NCBI GenBank assembly: GCA_023242925.1
Contig: CP096134.1
Coordinates: forward strand, 3,987,501-4,051,500
DNA: 64,000 nt
Direction: 5' to 3'
Source: Hyphomonadaceae bacterium JAD_PAG50586_4
GTDB lineage: Bacteria; Pseudomonadota; Alphaproteobacteria; Caulobacterales; Aquidulcibacteraceae
Shown here piece by piece: positions 47,640-57,092 of the stretch. Numbering within the stretch: the first letter of the stretch is position 1; every line of letters starts with the position of its first letter. The translations under genes were made by a program, and so were the position numbers. The notes under the pieces are model-generated. The model did not search any database. It was given only the letters and a program-made list of their open reading frames with translations, and was not told the origin of the DNA.

Positions 47640-48088
47640 GGCGACCTCGCTTGAATGACAACTTGTGACCGCGTGCGATGCTCGCCATCAGCGCGCGTCA
47701 CATCTTCAAAGACCAAAACATCGGCACGCCCTGCGCGAGTGAAACGGGTTGCGGGTGTTTGCCAATCAGAAGCGATCGACTCTTCCCGAGCTTCACCCCA
47801 TGTCTCGCCCAAACATTCGCGCGTCCCGAAGACGCTGTAGTAATATGGAAAGTCACCCTCACGCTGGCGGGCGATGACGATCTCCGACCGATCAGAGGGC
47901 TCGATCGGGCCAACACTCGTCCAAACGCCCGACTGCCGAACGCCGCCTTCGCGCTGAACCTGCTCAAGCTCCGCGCTAAGCCGCGCGCACGCGAGGTTGC
48001 CCGGCATGCACGCAGCCACCATCGCCCCGCATAACGCGACCGCCGCGATCTTAGCCGACAGACGGATCAATGCCCTTGCACGCCTCAA
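47636..48088 (-). CDS. hypothetical lipoprotein
   Basis: 150 residues from TTG 48088 (or TTG 48070). A lipoprotein signal ends VAACMPG, lipobox VAAC. Two further cysteines (NLACARL, TRECLGE) may form a disulfide. No family recognised. Its 5' end overlaps the last 38 nt of mdh in the same direction, which suggests translational coupling; the overlap is shortened to 20 nt with the alternative start. Confidence 0.65.
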   Translation of the reverse strand: MRRARALIRLSAKIAAVALCGAMVAACMPGNLACARLSAELEQVQREGGVRQSGVWTSVGPIEPSDRSEIVIARQREGDFPYYYSVFGTRECLGETWGEAREESIASDWQTPATRFTRAGRADVLVFEDVTRADGEHRTRSQVVIQARSP

Positions 48089-49013
48089 CCAAGCCCTTCA
48101 CCGCGTTCACGCTGTGATCGAACATGGCGCGTTCTTCGGCGCCGAGTTCGATTTCGATCACCTTCTCGACGCCGCCCGCGCCGATGATGCAAGGCACGCC
48201 GACATACATGTCACTGAGGCCGTATTGGCCGTTGAGGTTAGCGGCGCAAGGAAGCACGCGCTTCTTGTCGCGCAGATAGGACTTCGCCATCACGATCGCG
48301 CTCTCAGCCGGCGCGTAGAAGGCCGAGCCCGTCTTCAACAGGCCAACGATCTCAGCGCCGCCGTCGCGTGTGCGCTGCACGATCTGGTCGAGCTTCTCTT
48401 GGCTGGTCCAGCCCATCTTGACCAGGTCCGGCAGCGGAATGCCGGCGACCGTCGAATAGCGTGTCAGCGGCACCATTGTATCGCCGTGGCCGCCGAGCAC
48501 GAAGGCGGTGACGTCTTCAACCGAGACCTTGAATTCTTCCGCGAGGAAATAACGGAAGCGCGCGCTATCGAGCACGCCGGCCATGCCGACGACCTTGTTA
48601 TGCGGCAGCTTCGAGAATTGGCGCAGCGCCCATACCATTGCGTCCAATGGATTGGTGACGACGATGACGAACGCGTTCGGCGCGTGCTGGGCAATGCCCT
48701 CGCCCACCGCCTTCATGACCTTCAGATTGATGCCGAGAAGGTCGTCGCGGCTCATGCCCGGCTTGCGCGGCACGCCAGCCGTGACGATGCACACGTCAGC
48801 GCCAGCGATGCCTGCGTAATCGTTGACGCCCTTCAGCGCGCTATCCTTGCCGAACACCGGCGAGGCTTCGGCGATGTCCAAACCCTTGCCCTGGGGCACG
48901 CCCTCGACGACGTCGAACAGCACGACATCGCCCAGCTCCTCGCGCGCGGCGATATGGGCCAAAGTACCCCCGATCATGCCTGAACCGATAAGGGCGATCT
49001 TTGCGCGAGCCAT
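48051..49013 (-). CDS. mdh: malate dehydrogenase (LDH-like type)
   Basis: NAD-dependent malate/oxaloacetate oxidoreductase of the TCA cycle. 320 residues: ALIGSGMIGGTLAH dinucleotide motif, substrate Arg residues in TAGVPRKPGMSRDDLLG, NPLDAMVW, catalytic His in LGGHGDTMVPLTRYS. Complete. ATG 49013 follows GGAG at about 8 nt. In many alphaproteobacteria mdh heads the sucCD-sucA-odhB-lpd group; here sucC is 8 kb away. Confidence 0.96.
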   Translation of the reverse strand: MARAKIALIGSGMIGGTLAHIAAREELGDVVLFDVVEGVPQGKGLDIAEASPVFGKDSALKGVNDYAGIAGADVCIVTAGVPRKPGMSRDDLLGINLKVMKAVGEGIAQHAPNAFVIVVTNPLDAMVWALRQFSKLPHNKVVGMAGVLDSARFRYFLAEEFKVSVEDVTAFVLGGHGDTMVPLTRYSTVAGIPLPDLVKMGWTSQEKLDQIVQRTRDGGAEIVGLLKTGSAFYAPAESAIVMAKSYLRDKKRVLPCAANLNGQYGLSDMYVGVPCIIGAGGVEKVIEIELGAEERAMFDHSVNAVKGLVEACKGIDPSVG

Positions 49014-49050
49014 GAAGCGTCTCCGAGCTGTCGGGAAGGAAAATCGGGCT

Positions 49051-49062
49051 GGGTCTAGACCC
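49051..49062. promoter_or_regulatory. 12-bp palindrome upstream of mdh
   Basis: GGGTCTAGACCC, perfect 12-bp palindrome, 38-49 nt before the mdh ATG, in the 90-nt gap between the O-methyltransferase stop and mdh. Its position fits an operator near the mdh promoter; no known regulator consensus is recognised. Confidence 0.3.
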
Positions 49063-49103
49063 GGTTTTCGCCTGACGCAACGCGACTGGCCGGCGCAATC
49101 AGC

Positions 49104-49775
49104 CTATTTCTTTACGCAGATCAGCAAGCCGTCGCCAATATTGGTCATGGCGGCGTGGACACGCGGATCGGCCTTGGCTTTCACCGCCAGCGCCCGAAGC
49201 GCGGTCGTATCGGCGCTGGTGTCGGCTGGATCGACGACCCGCCCAGCCCACAACACATTGTCGAACAACAGCACACCGCCCGGCCGCAACAATTCGAGGC
49301 CTGCCTCGTAATAGGCGGCCGACGTCTGCTTGTCGGCGTCGATGAAGCCCAGATCGTATGCGCCGCCCTGCCCGGCGGCGATGCGCGCTTTGAGTGTTGT
49401 GGTCGCCGGCGCGATGACAAGTTCGATGACGTCATCGACGTTGGCTTCGCGCCAATAATCGCGCGCCTTGGTCGTCCATTCTTCGGAAACATCGCACGCA
49501 AGAACATGCGCGGCGCGGCCGTGCATCTCTTTCAATGTGAGCGCGGTCGCGAGCGTCGAATAGCCGGTGAACACGCCGACCTCGAACGTGCGTTTGGCAT
49601 TCAAGATACGCGCCAGCACTTGCATGAAGGCGCCCTGCTCGGCGCTAATTTGCATCGCCGATTGCGTCATGCGCCGCGTGTCTTCGCGACAGCGCACCAG
49701 TGCTGGATGTTCCGGCGGATTGGCGCTGGCGAGATAGGCGACCAGTTCCGGCGTGAGACCAAGCGATGAGGACAT
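49104..49775 (-). CDS. class I SAM-dependent O-methyltransferase (CCoAOMT-like)
   Basis: 223 residues of the Methyltransf_3 family: QGAFMQVLARILNAKRTFEVGVFTG (motif I, FEVGVFTGYSTLATALTL), VLACDVSEEWT, LGFIDADKQTSAAYYE (motif with the metal-binding Asp) and GGVLLFDNVLWAGRVVDP. The Asp/Asn metal ligands are present, so it is probably a divalent-metal-dependent catechol-type O-methyltransferase. The acceptor is unknown. Confidence 0.9.
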   Translation of the reverse strand: MSSSLGLTPELVAYLASANPPEHPALVRCREDTRRMTQSAMQISAEQGAFMQVLARILNAKRTFEVGVFTGYSTLATALTLKEMHGRAAHVLACDVSEEWTTKARDYWREANVDDVIELVIAPATTTLKARIAAGQGGAYDLGFIDADKQTSAAYYEAGLELLRPGGVLLFDNVLWAGRVVDPADTSADTTALRALAVKAKADPRVHAAMTNIGDGLLICVKK

Positions 49776-49843
49776 CGCAAAAATCTAGCGAAGCCGCTGA
49801 CGGATGTCCCGCATCTCCATCATGAAGTCGCGGATACGAAATC

Positions 49844-49874
49844 GCGAGAATCGAGCTTTTGTCTCAATTCTCGC
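49844..49874 (-). terminator. hairpin downstream of metK
   Basis: Minus strand: GCGAGAATTGAG-acaaaag-CTCGATTCTCGC, a 12-bp stem with one wobble pair, 29-59 nt past the metK stop. It is followed by GATTTCG rather than a long U-run, so efficiency is uncertain, but its position between two co-directional genes fits a terminator. Confidence 0.6.
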
Positions 49875-49902
49875 GGTTCGGTTCTCGAGCCTATCTCTTG
49901 GC

Positions 49903-51123
49903 TTAAGCCAGGCGCTTTAGTTCCGCGACGAGGTCGTCACGTTCCCACGTGAAGCCGCCTTCATTATCGAACTGACGCCCGAAATGACCGTAAGCTGCGG
50001 TGCGTGCGTAGATTGGGCGGTTCAGCTTCAAATGCGTGCGGATCGCGCGCGGCGTCGCGCCGCCGACCATTTCCGGTAGCGCCTTTTCAAGCTTCGCCGG
50101 ATCGATCGTGTCGGCGCCGTGCAGATCGACATAGAAGCTCGTCGGCGTGGCGACGCCGATGGCGTAGCTAATCTGGATCGTGCAGCGTTCCGCGAGGCCC
50201 GCCGCCACCACGTTTTTCGCCAGATAGCGGCACATATAAGCCGCCGAGCGGTCAACTTTCGTGGGGTCCTTGCCGGAGAAGGCGCCGCCACCGTGCGGGG
50301 CTGCGCCGCCATAAGTGTCGACGATGATCTTGCGGCCCGTCAGTCCGCTATCGCCGTCGGGGCCGCCGATCTCGAACTTGCCGGTCGGGTTGATGTGCCA
50401 CTTGGTTTTCTTGGTGATCAGGCCGGTTGGGAAAACAGATTCCGCATACGGCCGCACTAGGTCGGCGAAGCGCTTCTGCGAATACGTGGCCGCGCCGAGC
50501 TTCTTGGTGTGCTGGTGGCTGACGACGATGGCGACGACTTCAACCGGCTTGCCGTTTTCGTAGCGCAGCGTGACTTGGCTCTTCGCGTCCGGCTCTAGCT
50601 CGGCGCGCTCGCCCGAGTGACGCACTTCCGCGAGGCGCTTCAAGATGTTGTGCGAGTATTGCAGCGTCGCCGGCATGAGCTCCGGCGTCTCCTTGCAGGC
50701 GTAGCCAAACATGATGCCTTGGTCGCCGGCGCCTTCGTCCTTCTTCGCAGAAGAGTCGACGCCCTGGGCGATGTGCGCGGATTGGCCGTGCAAATAGCAA
50801 GCGTACTTGGCCTTCTCCCAGTGGAAGCCCTTTTGCGCGTAGCCGATGTCCTTCACCGCAGCGCGGACTTTGGGTTGCAGGCCAGCGATGATCTCTTTGG
50901 TGAAGGCCTTGTTCTCAGCCTTCGACTTGCCCGGCCTTCCCGCCCGGACTTCGCCGGCCAGAATGATACGGTTGGTCGTCACCATCGTCTCGCAGGCGAC
51001 GCGGGCTTCTGGATCGGCTTCGATAAAGGCGTCCACTACCGTGTCGGAAATGCGGTCCGCGACCTTGTCCGGGTGCCCTTCGGACACGCTTTCGCTGGTG
51101 AAGACGTAATTGCTGCGCGCCAC
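49903..51123 (-). CDS. metK: S-adenosylmethionine synthase
   Basis: Makes SAM from methionine and ATP. 406 residues from GTG 51123 (ARSNYVFTSESVSEGHPDKVAD); the upstream part of the frame is leader. Motifs: GHPDK, GAGDQGIMFGYAC, and GGGAFSGKDPTKVDRSAAY (active-site loop and P-loop-like). It is complete and uninterrupted. The XRE gene lies 87 nt upstream, with an unassigned leader hairpin between. Confidence 0.96.
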   Translation of the reverse strand: MARSNYVFTSESVSEGHPDKVADRISDTVVDAFIEADPEARVACETMVTTNRIILAGEVRAGRPGKSKAENKAFTKEIIAGLQPKVRAAVKDIGYAQKGFHWEKAKYACYLHGQSAHIAQGVDSSAKKDEGAGDQGIMFGYACKETPELMPATLQYSHNILKRLAEVRHSGERAELEPDAKSQVTLRYENGKPVEVVAIVVSHQHTKKLGAATYSQKRFADLVRPYAESVFPTGLITKKTKWHINPTGKFEIGGPDGDSGLTGRKIIVDTYGGAAPHGGGAFSGKDPTKVDRSAAYMCRYLAKNVVAAGLAERCTIQISYAIGVATPTSFYVDLHGADTIDPAKLEKALPEMVGGATPRAIRTHLKLNRPIYARTAAYGHFGRQFDNEGGFTWERDDLVAELKRLA

Positions 51124-51210
51124 GCGGTTTCTCCAGACCCGGCTCAAAATGAGCGGCCCTCTTAGGGGTTCGGCCCCCTCAAAGCAATTATTGCGCCCGA
51201 AATCGAGCCT
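51124..51210. other. metK leader, unassigned
   Basis: 87 nt between the XRE stop and metK start. In the metK direction it contains GAGGGG-GCCGAA-CCCCT (about 51164-51180), a short hairpin, and CTCATTTTGAG near 51140-51150, another small one. Genes like metK often have SAM-sensing leaders in alphaproteobacteria, but I cannot match this to any of the known SAM riboswitch consensus sequences. Confidence 0.3.
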
Positions 51211-51624
51211 TTAGCCGCGCTTTCCGGTCTCGGTGGGCTCATCGGTCAGCGCCTTAACCAATTCCACGACGCGGCGACGCACCTTCAGGCTCTTGATCGA
51301 GGAGAACAGCGACATGAGCTGCGCGCCCTCGGGGGTCGCCATAACGTCCTCGACGAATTCCTGGCGATCTTCGGCAACGCCGACACGCCCGCCCGAAAGG
51401 TTTTCAAAGAACCGCGCTGCGGGCATGTCCAGAGAAGCGGCGATATCATAAAGCCGGCTGGCTGCTATTCGATTGACGCCCTTCTCGTATTTCTGGACCT
51501 GCTGGAAGGTGACGCCAAGTAATTCTGCGAGACGTTCCTGGCTCATACCGATTTCGAGGCGGCGAGTTCTGACGCGCTGGCCAATTTTTCTATCGATCGC
51601 GTTCGCCGCGCGCTCATCGTTCAT
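51211..51624 (-). CDS. XRE-family transcriptional regulator
   Basis: 137 residues. The HTH (about 15-66) reads IGQRVRTRRLEIGMSQERLAELLGVTFQQVQKYEKGVNRIAASRL, typical of XRE/SinR-type repressors of alphaproteobacteria; the C-terminal half is helical. It lies between lnt and metK in the conserved cluster. ATG 51624 is chosen; the frame upstream is shadow of lnt. It overlaps the lnt stop by 11 nt. Confidence 0.9.
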   Translation of the reverse strand: MNDERAANAIDRKIGQRVRTRRLEIGMSQERLAELLGVTFQQVQKYEKGVNRIAASRLYDIAASLDMPAARFFENLSGGRVGVAEDRQEFVEDVMATPEGAQLMSLFSSIKSLKVRRRVVELVKALTDEPTETGKRG

Positions 51625-53266
51625 GCCCTGAGCCCTTTGTTTTCTGTGCGGCGAGGAAAAACCTGAGTGCTGCGATGAACACAAGCAGTATTGCGAGCAA
51701 AGTGTTTCCCCACCGCGCTAGTGTTGTTTCAACCAGCGCGGGAGGAATTTGCGCTTCCGCAAAGCCGCCGCGGCGCATTGTGGCGCTCACTTCGCGCCCA
51801 TACGAATCGATAATCGCCGATACGCCGCCCGCCGCCGCCCGCGCCATGGGCAGCCCTTCCTCGATCGAGCGATACCGCGCCATTGCATAATGTTGGTACG
51901 GACCTGAACCGCCGCCGAACCAGGCATCGTTGGTGACGCTGACGATCCAGCCGGGCCGATCGGGTCCACGCGGAACCATGCCCGGGAAGATCGCCTCATA
52001 ACAAATCAGAACTACCGCTGGTGGCGCCTCGGGCACGACAAGCCGCGTCGGCAACGCGCCAGGCTCGAAGCCCGCGCCAATTCGCTGCAGTGGGGCGATG
52101 TTCAATCGGCTGACCACTGACCAGAGAGGGATGAACTCTCCGAACGGCACTAGCCTGTTCTTGTCATAAGTCTGACTAAGCCGTGCAACGCCGCTCACGC
52201 CGTCGATAACAGCCGCTGAGTTGTAGAACGCAACGCGGTCGACCAGCGCTTCGCGGCGAGTCACGCCGGTAATGAGCACCCGATCGCCCATGCCGCGCCC
52301 GATCGCGTCCATGAAGTCCGGGTTCTCCAGCATGAAAAAATTCAAAACCGGAATCGCCCCCTCCGGCCAGATGATGATCGACGCGCGGCTGTCTTCAGGG
52401 GGCCGCTCGCCTCTAGGTAGCGCTGCAGGACGCGCCATTCTTGGTCCGGCCGCGCGACCCATTTCTCGCCCTGAGACAGTCCCGAATCCGTCACCCGAAC
52501 GATGGGCTGCGTACCGGGCAGTTCAACCAACGCATGATCAAGCCGCTGGGCGCCCACCCCCAACCCAAGCCAACCAGAAGCGCGCCGATGATGCTCGGCG
52601 CAAACCGGAGTCCGGCGCTCTTCCCCGCATCACCAATCGCTGCTGGAGCCGCCGCGACCAACAAGGTGAGCAACGTCAGCCCATAAACGCCGAAGATCGA
52701 GGCGAGCTGCGACACTGGCTCGCCGGGCGTCCAGACATAGCCCGGCAAAATCCAGGGAAGCCGCCGAACAAGTGCCCGCGCAACCATTCGCTGGCGAAGA
52801 TGCTGACAGCGAACCACGGAATACGGCGCGCGTCCGCCGTCCAGAACGCCATCGCCAACGCACAGCCGGCGCCCCAAAACAGTGCGAGCCCCGCCGCCAA
52901 ACCAAGCGTCGCGGGAATGCCCCAGATCGGGCCCCAAGCGCCGCTATCGACGTTGAACGCCGACGACACCCAGTAGAGACCGGTCGTGAGGTGGCCGAGG
53001 CCGAAGTAGAAACCCACGCCGAACGCCGACCAACGCTTGTTCTTGCGATCGGCCACGCCATCCAACAGCCAAACCAAAACTGTGATCGCGGCCACAAACA
53101 AAAGCGTGAGCTGAAACGGCGCATGGCCAAGCGTCGCTAGCGCGCCGGCAACGACGGCTATCCCACGGCGCTGCCAAGCGGAGCGCGCCGCCAACCATTG
53201 GTGGATACGCGAGACCTGCGCAGGCGTGTTCGATGCGGTCAAACAAAAGCTCCTGCGCACAAACAT
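51614..53266 (-). CDS. lnt: apolipoprotein N-acyltransferase Lnt, three frameshifts
   Basis: Third enzyme of lipoprotein maturation; transfers an acyl chain to the N-terminal Cys in the inner membrane. 551 residues after correction. Three pieces in different frames: membrane part (RGIAVVAGALATLGHAPFQL to FASEWLRGHLFGGFP), middle (WILPGYVWTPG and LLVGLGWG), and nitrilase domain with the catalytic Glu/Cys (IIIWPEGAIP; VVLICYEAIFPG). The breaks are at 52755-52757, 52557-52561 and 52398-52402; each is one base short in a G/C run, and adding it rejoins HLFGGFP-WILPGYVW, LGWG-VGAQRLDHALVELPGTQP and RYLEASGPP-EDSRASIII. Essential in most Gram-negative bacteria, so I judge it intact. Confidence 0.85.
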
Positions 53267-53312
53267 AGCGGTGCGCGCCGTTTGGAGCGCGATGCGCCCG
53301 CTGCGTCAACTC

Positions 53313-54258
53313 TTATACGTCGTCGTGGATTTCGACACCGGTCGCCGCATTCGTTCTTGTCGCGCCCGTTTCCGGCGAGCGTTTGACACGGATACGTTTC
53401 ACGCGACGCGGATCGGAATCCATGATTTCGAGATCAAAACCCGCAGGGTGATGCAATATCTCGCCGCGCTGCGGCAAGCGCCCCGCAAGCGCCACCGCGA
53501 GCCCGCCAACGGTGTCAAATTCGTCTTCGTGATCCGGCATGCCCAGCGATGCGCCAAGCTTTGCTTCAAGTTGATCGATAGGCGCGCGGCCATCGACTTC
53601 GAACGCGCCGCCAGGACGTTCCACCACAAGCGCTGCGTCTTCGTCGTGTTCGTCTTCGATCGCGCCGACAATTTGCTCGACCAGATCTTCCATCGAGACG
53701 AGACCATCGGTGCCGCCATACTCATCGACGACGAGCGCCAGATGGATGCGGCTCGATTGCATCTTGAGGAACAACGTCGCCAACGTCATCGATTGCGGTA
53801 CGTAAAGAATTTCGCGCCGGATGCGGGCGAGTGCGCGATCACCGAACTGGGCCTTCGCCCCCTGCTTCGTCTGGCGTGAGCAACGACAACACGTCACGCA
53901 CGTGGATAAAGCCCTGAGGGTCATCCAGCGTCTCGCCATAAAGCGGCAAACGCGAATGTTGGCTCTCTGAAAACACGCGCGCGGCCTCGCCAAGCGTCGC
54001 ATCCGCTTCGATGGCCACGATCTCAGCCCGTGGCCGCATCACGTCGGCGACTTTGAGGCGATCGAAACGCGCAGCGCGCAGGATCATGTCCTTGTGCGCA
54101 AGACCGATCGATTCACCGTTCTCTTCGCGTTGGCGCAGCGCCTCTTCGACGGCGGCGGCGGACCCCAATTTCTCGCGCATGAACACGCGCGTCAGCTTTT
54201 GAACTAGGCCCGTGCGCCTTCGCGAGGAGGGCTCGGAATCGTCTGCTGTATCAACCAT
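53313..54258 (-). CDS. corC: CorC/HlyC family CBS-domain protein, frameshifted at 53858-53862
   Basis: Cytoplasmic CBS-pair protein of 314 residues after correction, linked to Mg/Co transport. First frame: ADVMRPRAEIVAIEADATLGEAARVF and SESQHSRLPLYGETLDDPQGFIHVRDVL (CBS1); second: VPQSMTLATLFLKMQSSRIHLALVVDEYGGTDGLVSMEDLVEQIVG (CBS2) and the C-terminal CorC_HlyC domain. They meet at a C5 run, where removing one base joins PDEAGAKAQ. The position between ybeY and lnt is conserved. Confidence 0.85.
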
Positions 54259-54287
54259 AATAGTCGCGTCGTACTCCTCGGACCGCC

Positions 54288-54740
54288 TCAGGCGTAGGGA
54301 TCTTCTATCCCAATACTAACAAGGATCGCGCGTTCGCGCGCCTCCATCGCCTCGGCGTCGGCATCATTCATATGATCATAGCCCAACAGGTGCAAAAAGC
54401 CGTGCACCACGAGATGGGCGGCGTGGTCCTCGAACCGTTTGCCCTGAAAATTCGCTTCCTCGACAACAGTTTCGGCCGCCAGCGCGATGTCGCCTATAAA
54501 ACCCGGTTCACTTTGATCGGCCGGCGGGAACGACAAAACGTTGGTCGGGCCGTCCTTGTTTCGGAATTGCTTGTTTAGGCTCGCGATCGTGGCGTCATCG
54601 CCCAGCAGCAAAGAAACGGTCCCGCCCACCTCTTGCGCGGCGGCCGCTGCCGCGAGCGCCTTGGCGAGCACCTCCTCGTGACCCTTCCACAAGGAAGAGC
54701 CGCCGGTAATGTCCACTTCCAATGGAATATCTTCAGCCAC
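54288..54740 (-). CDS. ybeY: endoribonuclease YbeY
   Basis: Zinc-dependent RNase needed for 16S rRNA 3'-end maturation and 70S quality control. The conserved metal site reads HLVVHGFLHLLGYDH, with RNKDGPTNVLSFP before it. I choose GTG 54740, 8 nt inside the phoH stop region; GTG 54755 is an alternative. About 150 residues, normal length. Part of miaB-phoH-ybeY-corC-lnt. Confidence 0.9.
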   Translation of the reverse strand: MAEDIPLEVDITGGSSLWKGHEEVLAKALAAAAAAQEVGGTVSLLLGDDATIASLNKQFRNKDGPTNVLSFPPADQSEPGFIGDIALAAETVVEEANFQGKRFEDHAAHLVVHGFLHLLGYDHMNDADAEAMEARERAILVSIGIEDPYA

Positions 54741-55734
54741 GTCCAGCCTCGTCACGGTCGTAGGCTTGTACGATCCGCGCGACGAGCCTGTGGCGCACGA
54801 CATCCTGTGCCGCGAATTGGATCACTTCGACCGCGTCGATGTCTTTCAAGATCGAGATCGCATGGGCCAGGCCGGATTGATCGGGACGCACGAGATCAAT
54901 CTGCGATGGGTCGCCCGTAACCACCATGCGTGAGCCCTCGCCCAAGCGGGTCAGCACCATCTTCATTTGCAGCACAGTTGAGTTCTGCGCTTCATCGACG
55001 ATGACAAACGCATTCGACAGCGTTCGGCCGCGCATGAAAGCAAGCGGCGCCACCTCGATCTGCTTGCGCTCACGGCGCGCCTTGAGATCGACCTCGCTCA
55101 TCTGGCTGCGAAACGCATCCCAGATCGGCTGAAGATATGGATCGACCTTCTCCGAGAGATCGCCCGGCAAATAACCAAGCTTCTCCCCTGCCTCGACAGC
55201 AGGGCGCGTCACAATGATGCGATCGACGCGCTCCTGCTTCATTGCCTCGACCGCCGCGGCCACCGCCAAGAACGTCTTGCCCGTACCGGCAGGGCCCACT
55301 CCGAAGATGAGATCTATGTTCTCATCGCGAAGCGCTTCGACGTAATGCACTTGGCGCGGCGTGCGCAGTGTAAGGCCGCCGAGCTGCGGCAGCTTCATTG
55401 GCGTGGTGTCGACGTTGGCGCCTTCCGAGAACGAGATCGCAGCGAATACATCGCCTTCACGGATGCTCACCTTGCGCCGCGCCAGATCGACCAGCGCATC
55501 AATGATCCGCTGCGCGCGCTCTAGATCCGCCTGCGTACGCGCGCGAACGATCAGACGATCGCCCTGAGCATCGAGCGTCACAGCGTAAGCCGGCGCGCCG
55601 CGCGAGGCGTTGGGGTCGCGGAAGGCTTCTTGGATGTGCGCCAGATGGCGATGCAGAGGGCCGAACACGGCTTGCGCAACGCCCGCTTCGCTGAGCGCAA
55701 TCACGCGCTCCAGCTCATTTGAGGCTGTGGTCAT
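54733..55734 (-). CDS. phoH: PhoH-like ATPase
   Basis: 333-residue P-loop ATPase of the PhoH family, thought to act with YbeY in RNA metabolism. N-terminal KH-like part (AVTLDAQGDRLIVRARTQADLERA), Walker A GPAGTGKTFLAVAAAVEAM, Walker B NAFVIVDEAQNSTVLQM, and MVVTGDPSQIDL. Full length. It overlaps miaB by 4 nt upstream and ybeY by several nt downstream. Confidence 0.95.
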   Translation of the reverse strand: MTTASNELERVIALSEAGVAQAVFGPLHRHLAHIQEAFRDPNASRGAPAYAVTLDAQGDRLIVRARTQADLERAQRIIDALVDLARRKVSIREGDVFAAISFSEGANVDTTPMKLPQLGGLTLRTPRQVHYVEALRDENIDLIFGVGPAGTGKTFLAVAAAVEAMKQERVDRIIVTRPAVEAGEKLGYLPGDLSEKVDPYLQPIWDAFRSQMSEVDLKARRERKQIEVAPLAFMRGRTLSNAFVIVDEAQNSTVLQMKMVLTRLGEGSRMVVTGDPSQIDLVRPDQSGLAHAISILKDIDAVEVIQFAAQDVVRHRLVARIVQAYDRDEAGRG

Positions 55735-57083
55735 GCGAGCGCCATTTCTTCGCGTGCGCCGCTGAGCGAACCTTGCGTCGCCGCGCTGATGCGAACCGCG
55801 ACTGTTTCGCCCTTTTGAGCGCGCACATCGTCAAAATGCACGCCCTGCAAATAGGGAGAGCGCCCTTGCTTTTGTCCCGGCCGGCGGCCGTCGCCGGTCA
55901 CCAGGATCGGCAGCACCCGGCCAATCTGCGCCTGATTGAATGCAAGCTGCTGCGCGGACAAAAGCTCAAGCAAGCGCGCCAAACGCTCGGACTTCGCTTC
56001 TTCGCTCACCTGGCCCATCATGCCCGCCGCCGGCGTGCCGGGTCGCGGCGAATATTTGAAGGAGAACGCCGAGGCGAAGGTTACGTCACGCACCATCTGC
56101 ATCGTGGCTTCAAATTCCTTCTCAGTCTCGCCTGGAAAGCCCACGATAAAATCCGTCGAAAGCGCGATGTCCGGGCGCACTTTGCGCAGACGCGCAATGA
56201 TTTCGCGATAGAACGCGCCATCGTGCTTTCGGTTCATGGCTTTCAGGATACGGTCAGAACCGGACTGCACCGGCAGGTGTAGAAACGGCATCAGCTTGGG
56301 CTCTTCGCCGTGCAGCGCGAGCAATTCGTCATCCATCTCGATCGGATGAGAGGTCATGTAGCGCAACCGCTCCACGCCATCGATCTCGGCCAAATGGCGC
56401 AGCAGATCGGAGAAGCCCGCGCTGCCGTCGCCGTGATAGGCGTTCACATTCTGCCCGAGCAGCGTGATTTCACGGACGCCGCGATCCGCGAGCGAACGCG
56501 CTTCGTTCAAGACGTCCGCCAACGGTCGCGAAAACTCGGCGCCGCGCGTGTAAGGCACCACACAGAACGTGCAGAATTTATCGCAACCCTCTTGGATCGA
56601 GAGAAACGCTGTCACGCCATCCGGCGCACGCGCGGGCAACGCATCGAACTTTTCTTGCGCCGTAAAGTCTGCCGCCAAGCGTTCGCCGGTCTTGCGCGCA
56701 GCGCGCGCGATCAATTCCGGCAGCTTGTGATAGGCCTGCGGGCCAACGACGAGATCAACCTCCGGTGCGCGGCGCATGATCTCTTCGCCCTCGGCTTGCG
56801 CCACGCAGCCGGCGATCGTGATCGTCATGCCCTTTCCTTCGGACGCGCGGCGCTCTTTATGCGCGCGCAACCGGCCGATCTCGGAATAGACCTTCTCCGT
56901 CGCTTTCTCGCGAATGTGACACGTGTTGAGGATGACGAGGTCGGCGTCGTCGGGACGCTCCGTCACCGCGTAGCCGAGCGGCGAGAGCACATCGCGCATG
57001 CGCTCGCTGTCGTACACGTTCATTTGGCAGCCATAGGTCTCGATGAAGAGACGCTTCAATTCAGGCCGCTTCTGCTCTGACAT
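55731..57083 (-). CDS. miaB: tRNA-2-methylthio-N6-dimethylallyladenosine synthase
   Basis: Radical-SAM methylthiotransferase that adds a methylthio group to i6A37 of tRNA. 450 residues: N-terminal cluster domain with cysteines in ETYGCQMNVYDSER, LNTCHIREKA and IAGCVAQAEG; radical-SAM CxxxCxxC in EGCDKFCTFCVVPYTRG; C-terminal TRAM domain. All iron-sulfur ligands are visible. First in the run with phoH and ybeY, 9 nt after fur. Confidence 0.96.
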   Translation of the reverse strand: MSEQKRPELKRLFIETYGCQMNVYDSERMRDVLSPLGYAVTERPDDADLVILNTCHIREKATEKVYSEIGRLRAHKERRASEGKGMTITIAGCVAQAEGEEIMRRAPEVDLVVGPQAYHKLPELIARAARKTGERLAADFTAQEKFDALPARAPDGVTAFLSIQEGCDKFCTFCVVPYTRGAEFSRPLADVLNEARSLADRGVREITLLGQNVNAYHGDGSAGFSDLLRHLAEIDGVERLRYMTSHPIEMDDELLALHGEEPKLMPFLHLPVQSGSDRILKAMNRKHDGAFYREIIARLRKVRPDIALSTDFIVGFPGETEKEFEATMQMVRDVTFASAFSFKYSPRPGTPAAGMMGQVSEEAKSERLARLLELLSAQQLAFNQAQIGRVLPILVTGDGRRPGQKQGRSPYLQGVHFDDVRAQKGETVAVRISAATQGSLSGAREEMALA

Positions 57084-57092
57084 TCAACCTTC

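Noticed and set aside
51124..51210. SAM-sensing riboswitch before metK
   Set aside because: There are small hairpins, but I could not match conserved bases of the known SAM riboswitch classes. A covariance-model search would decide.
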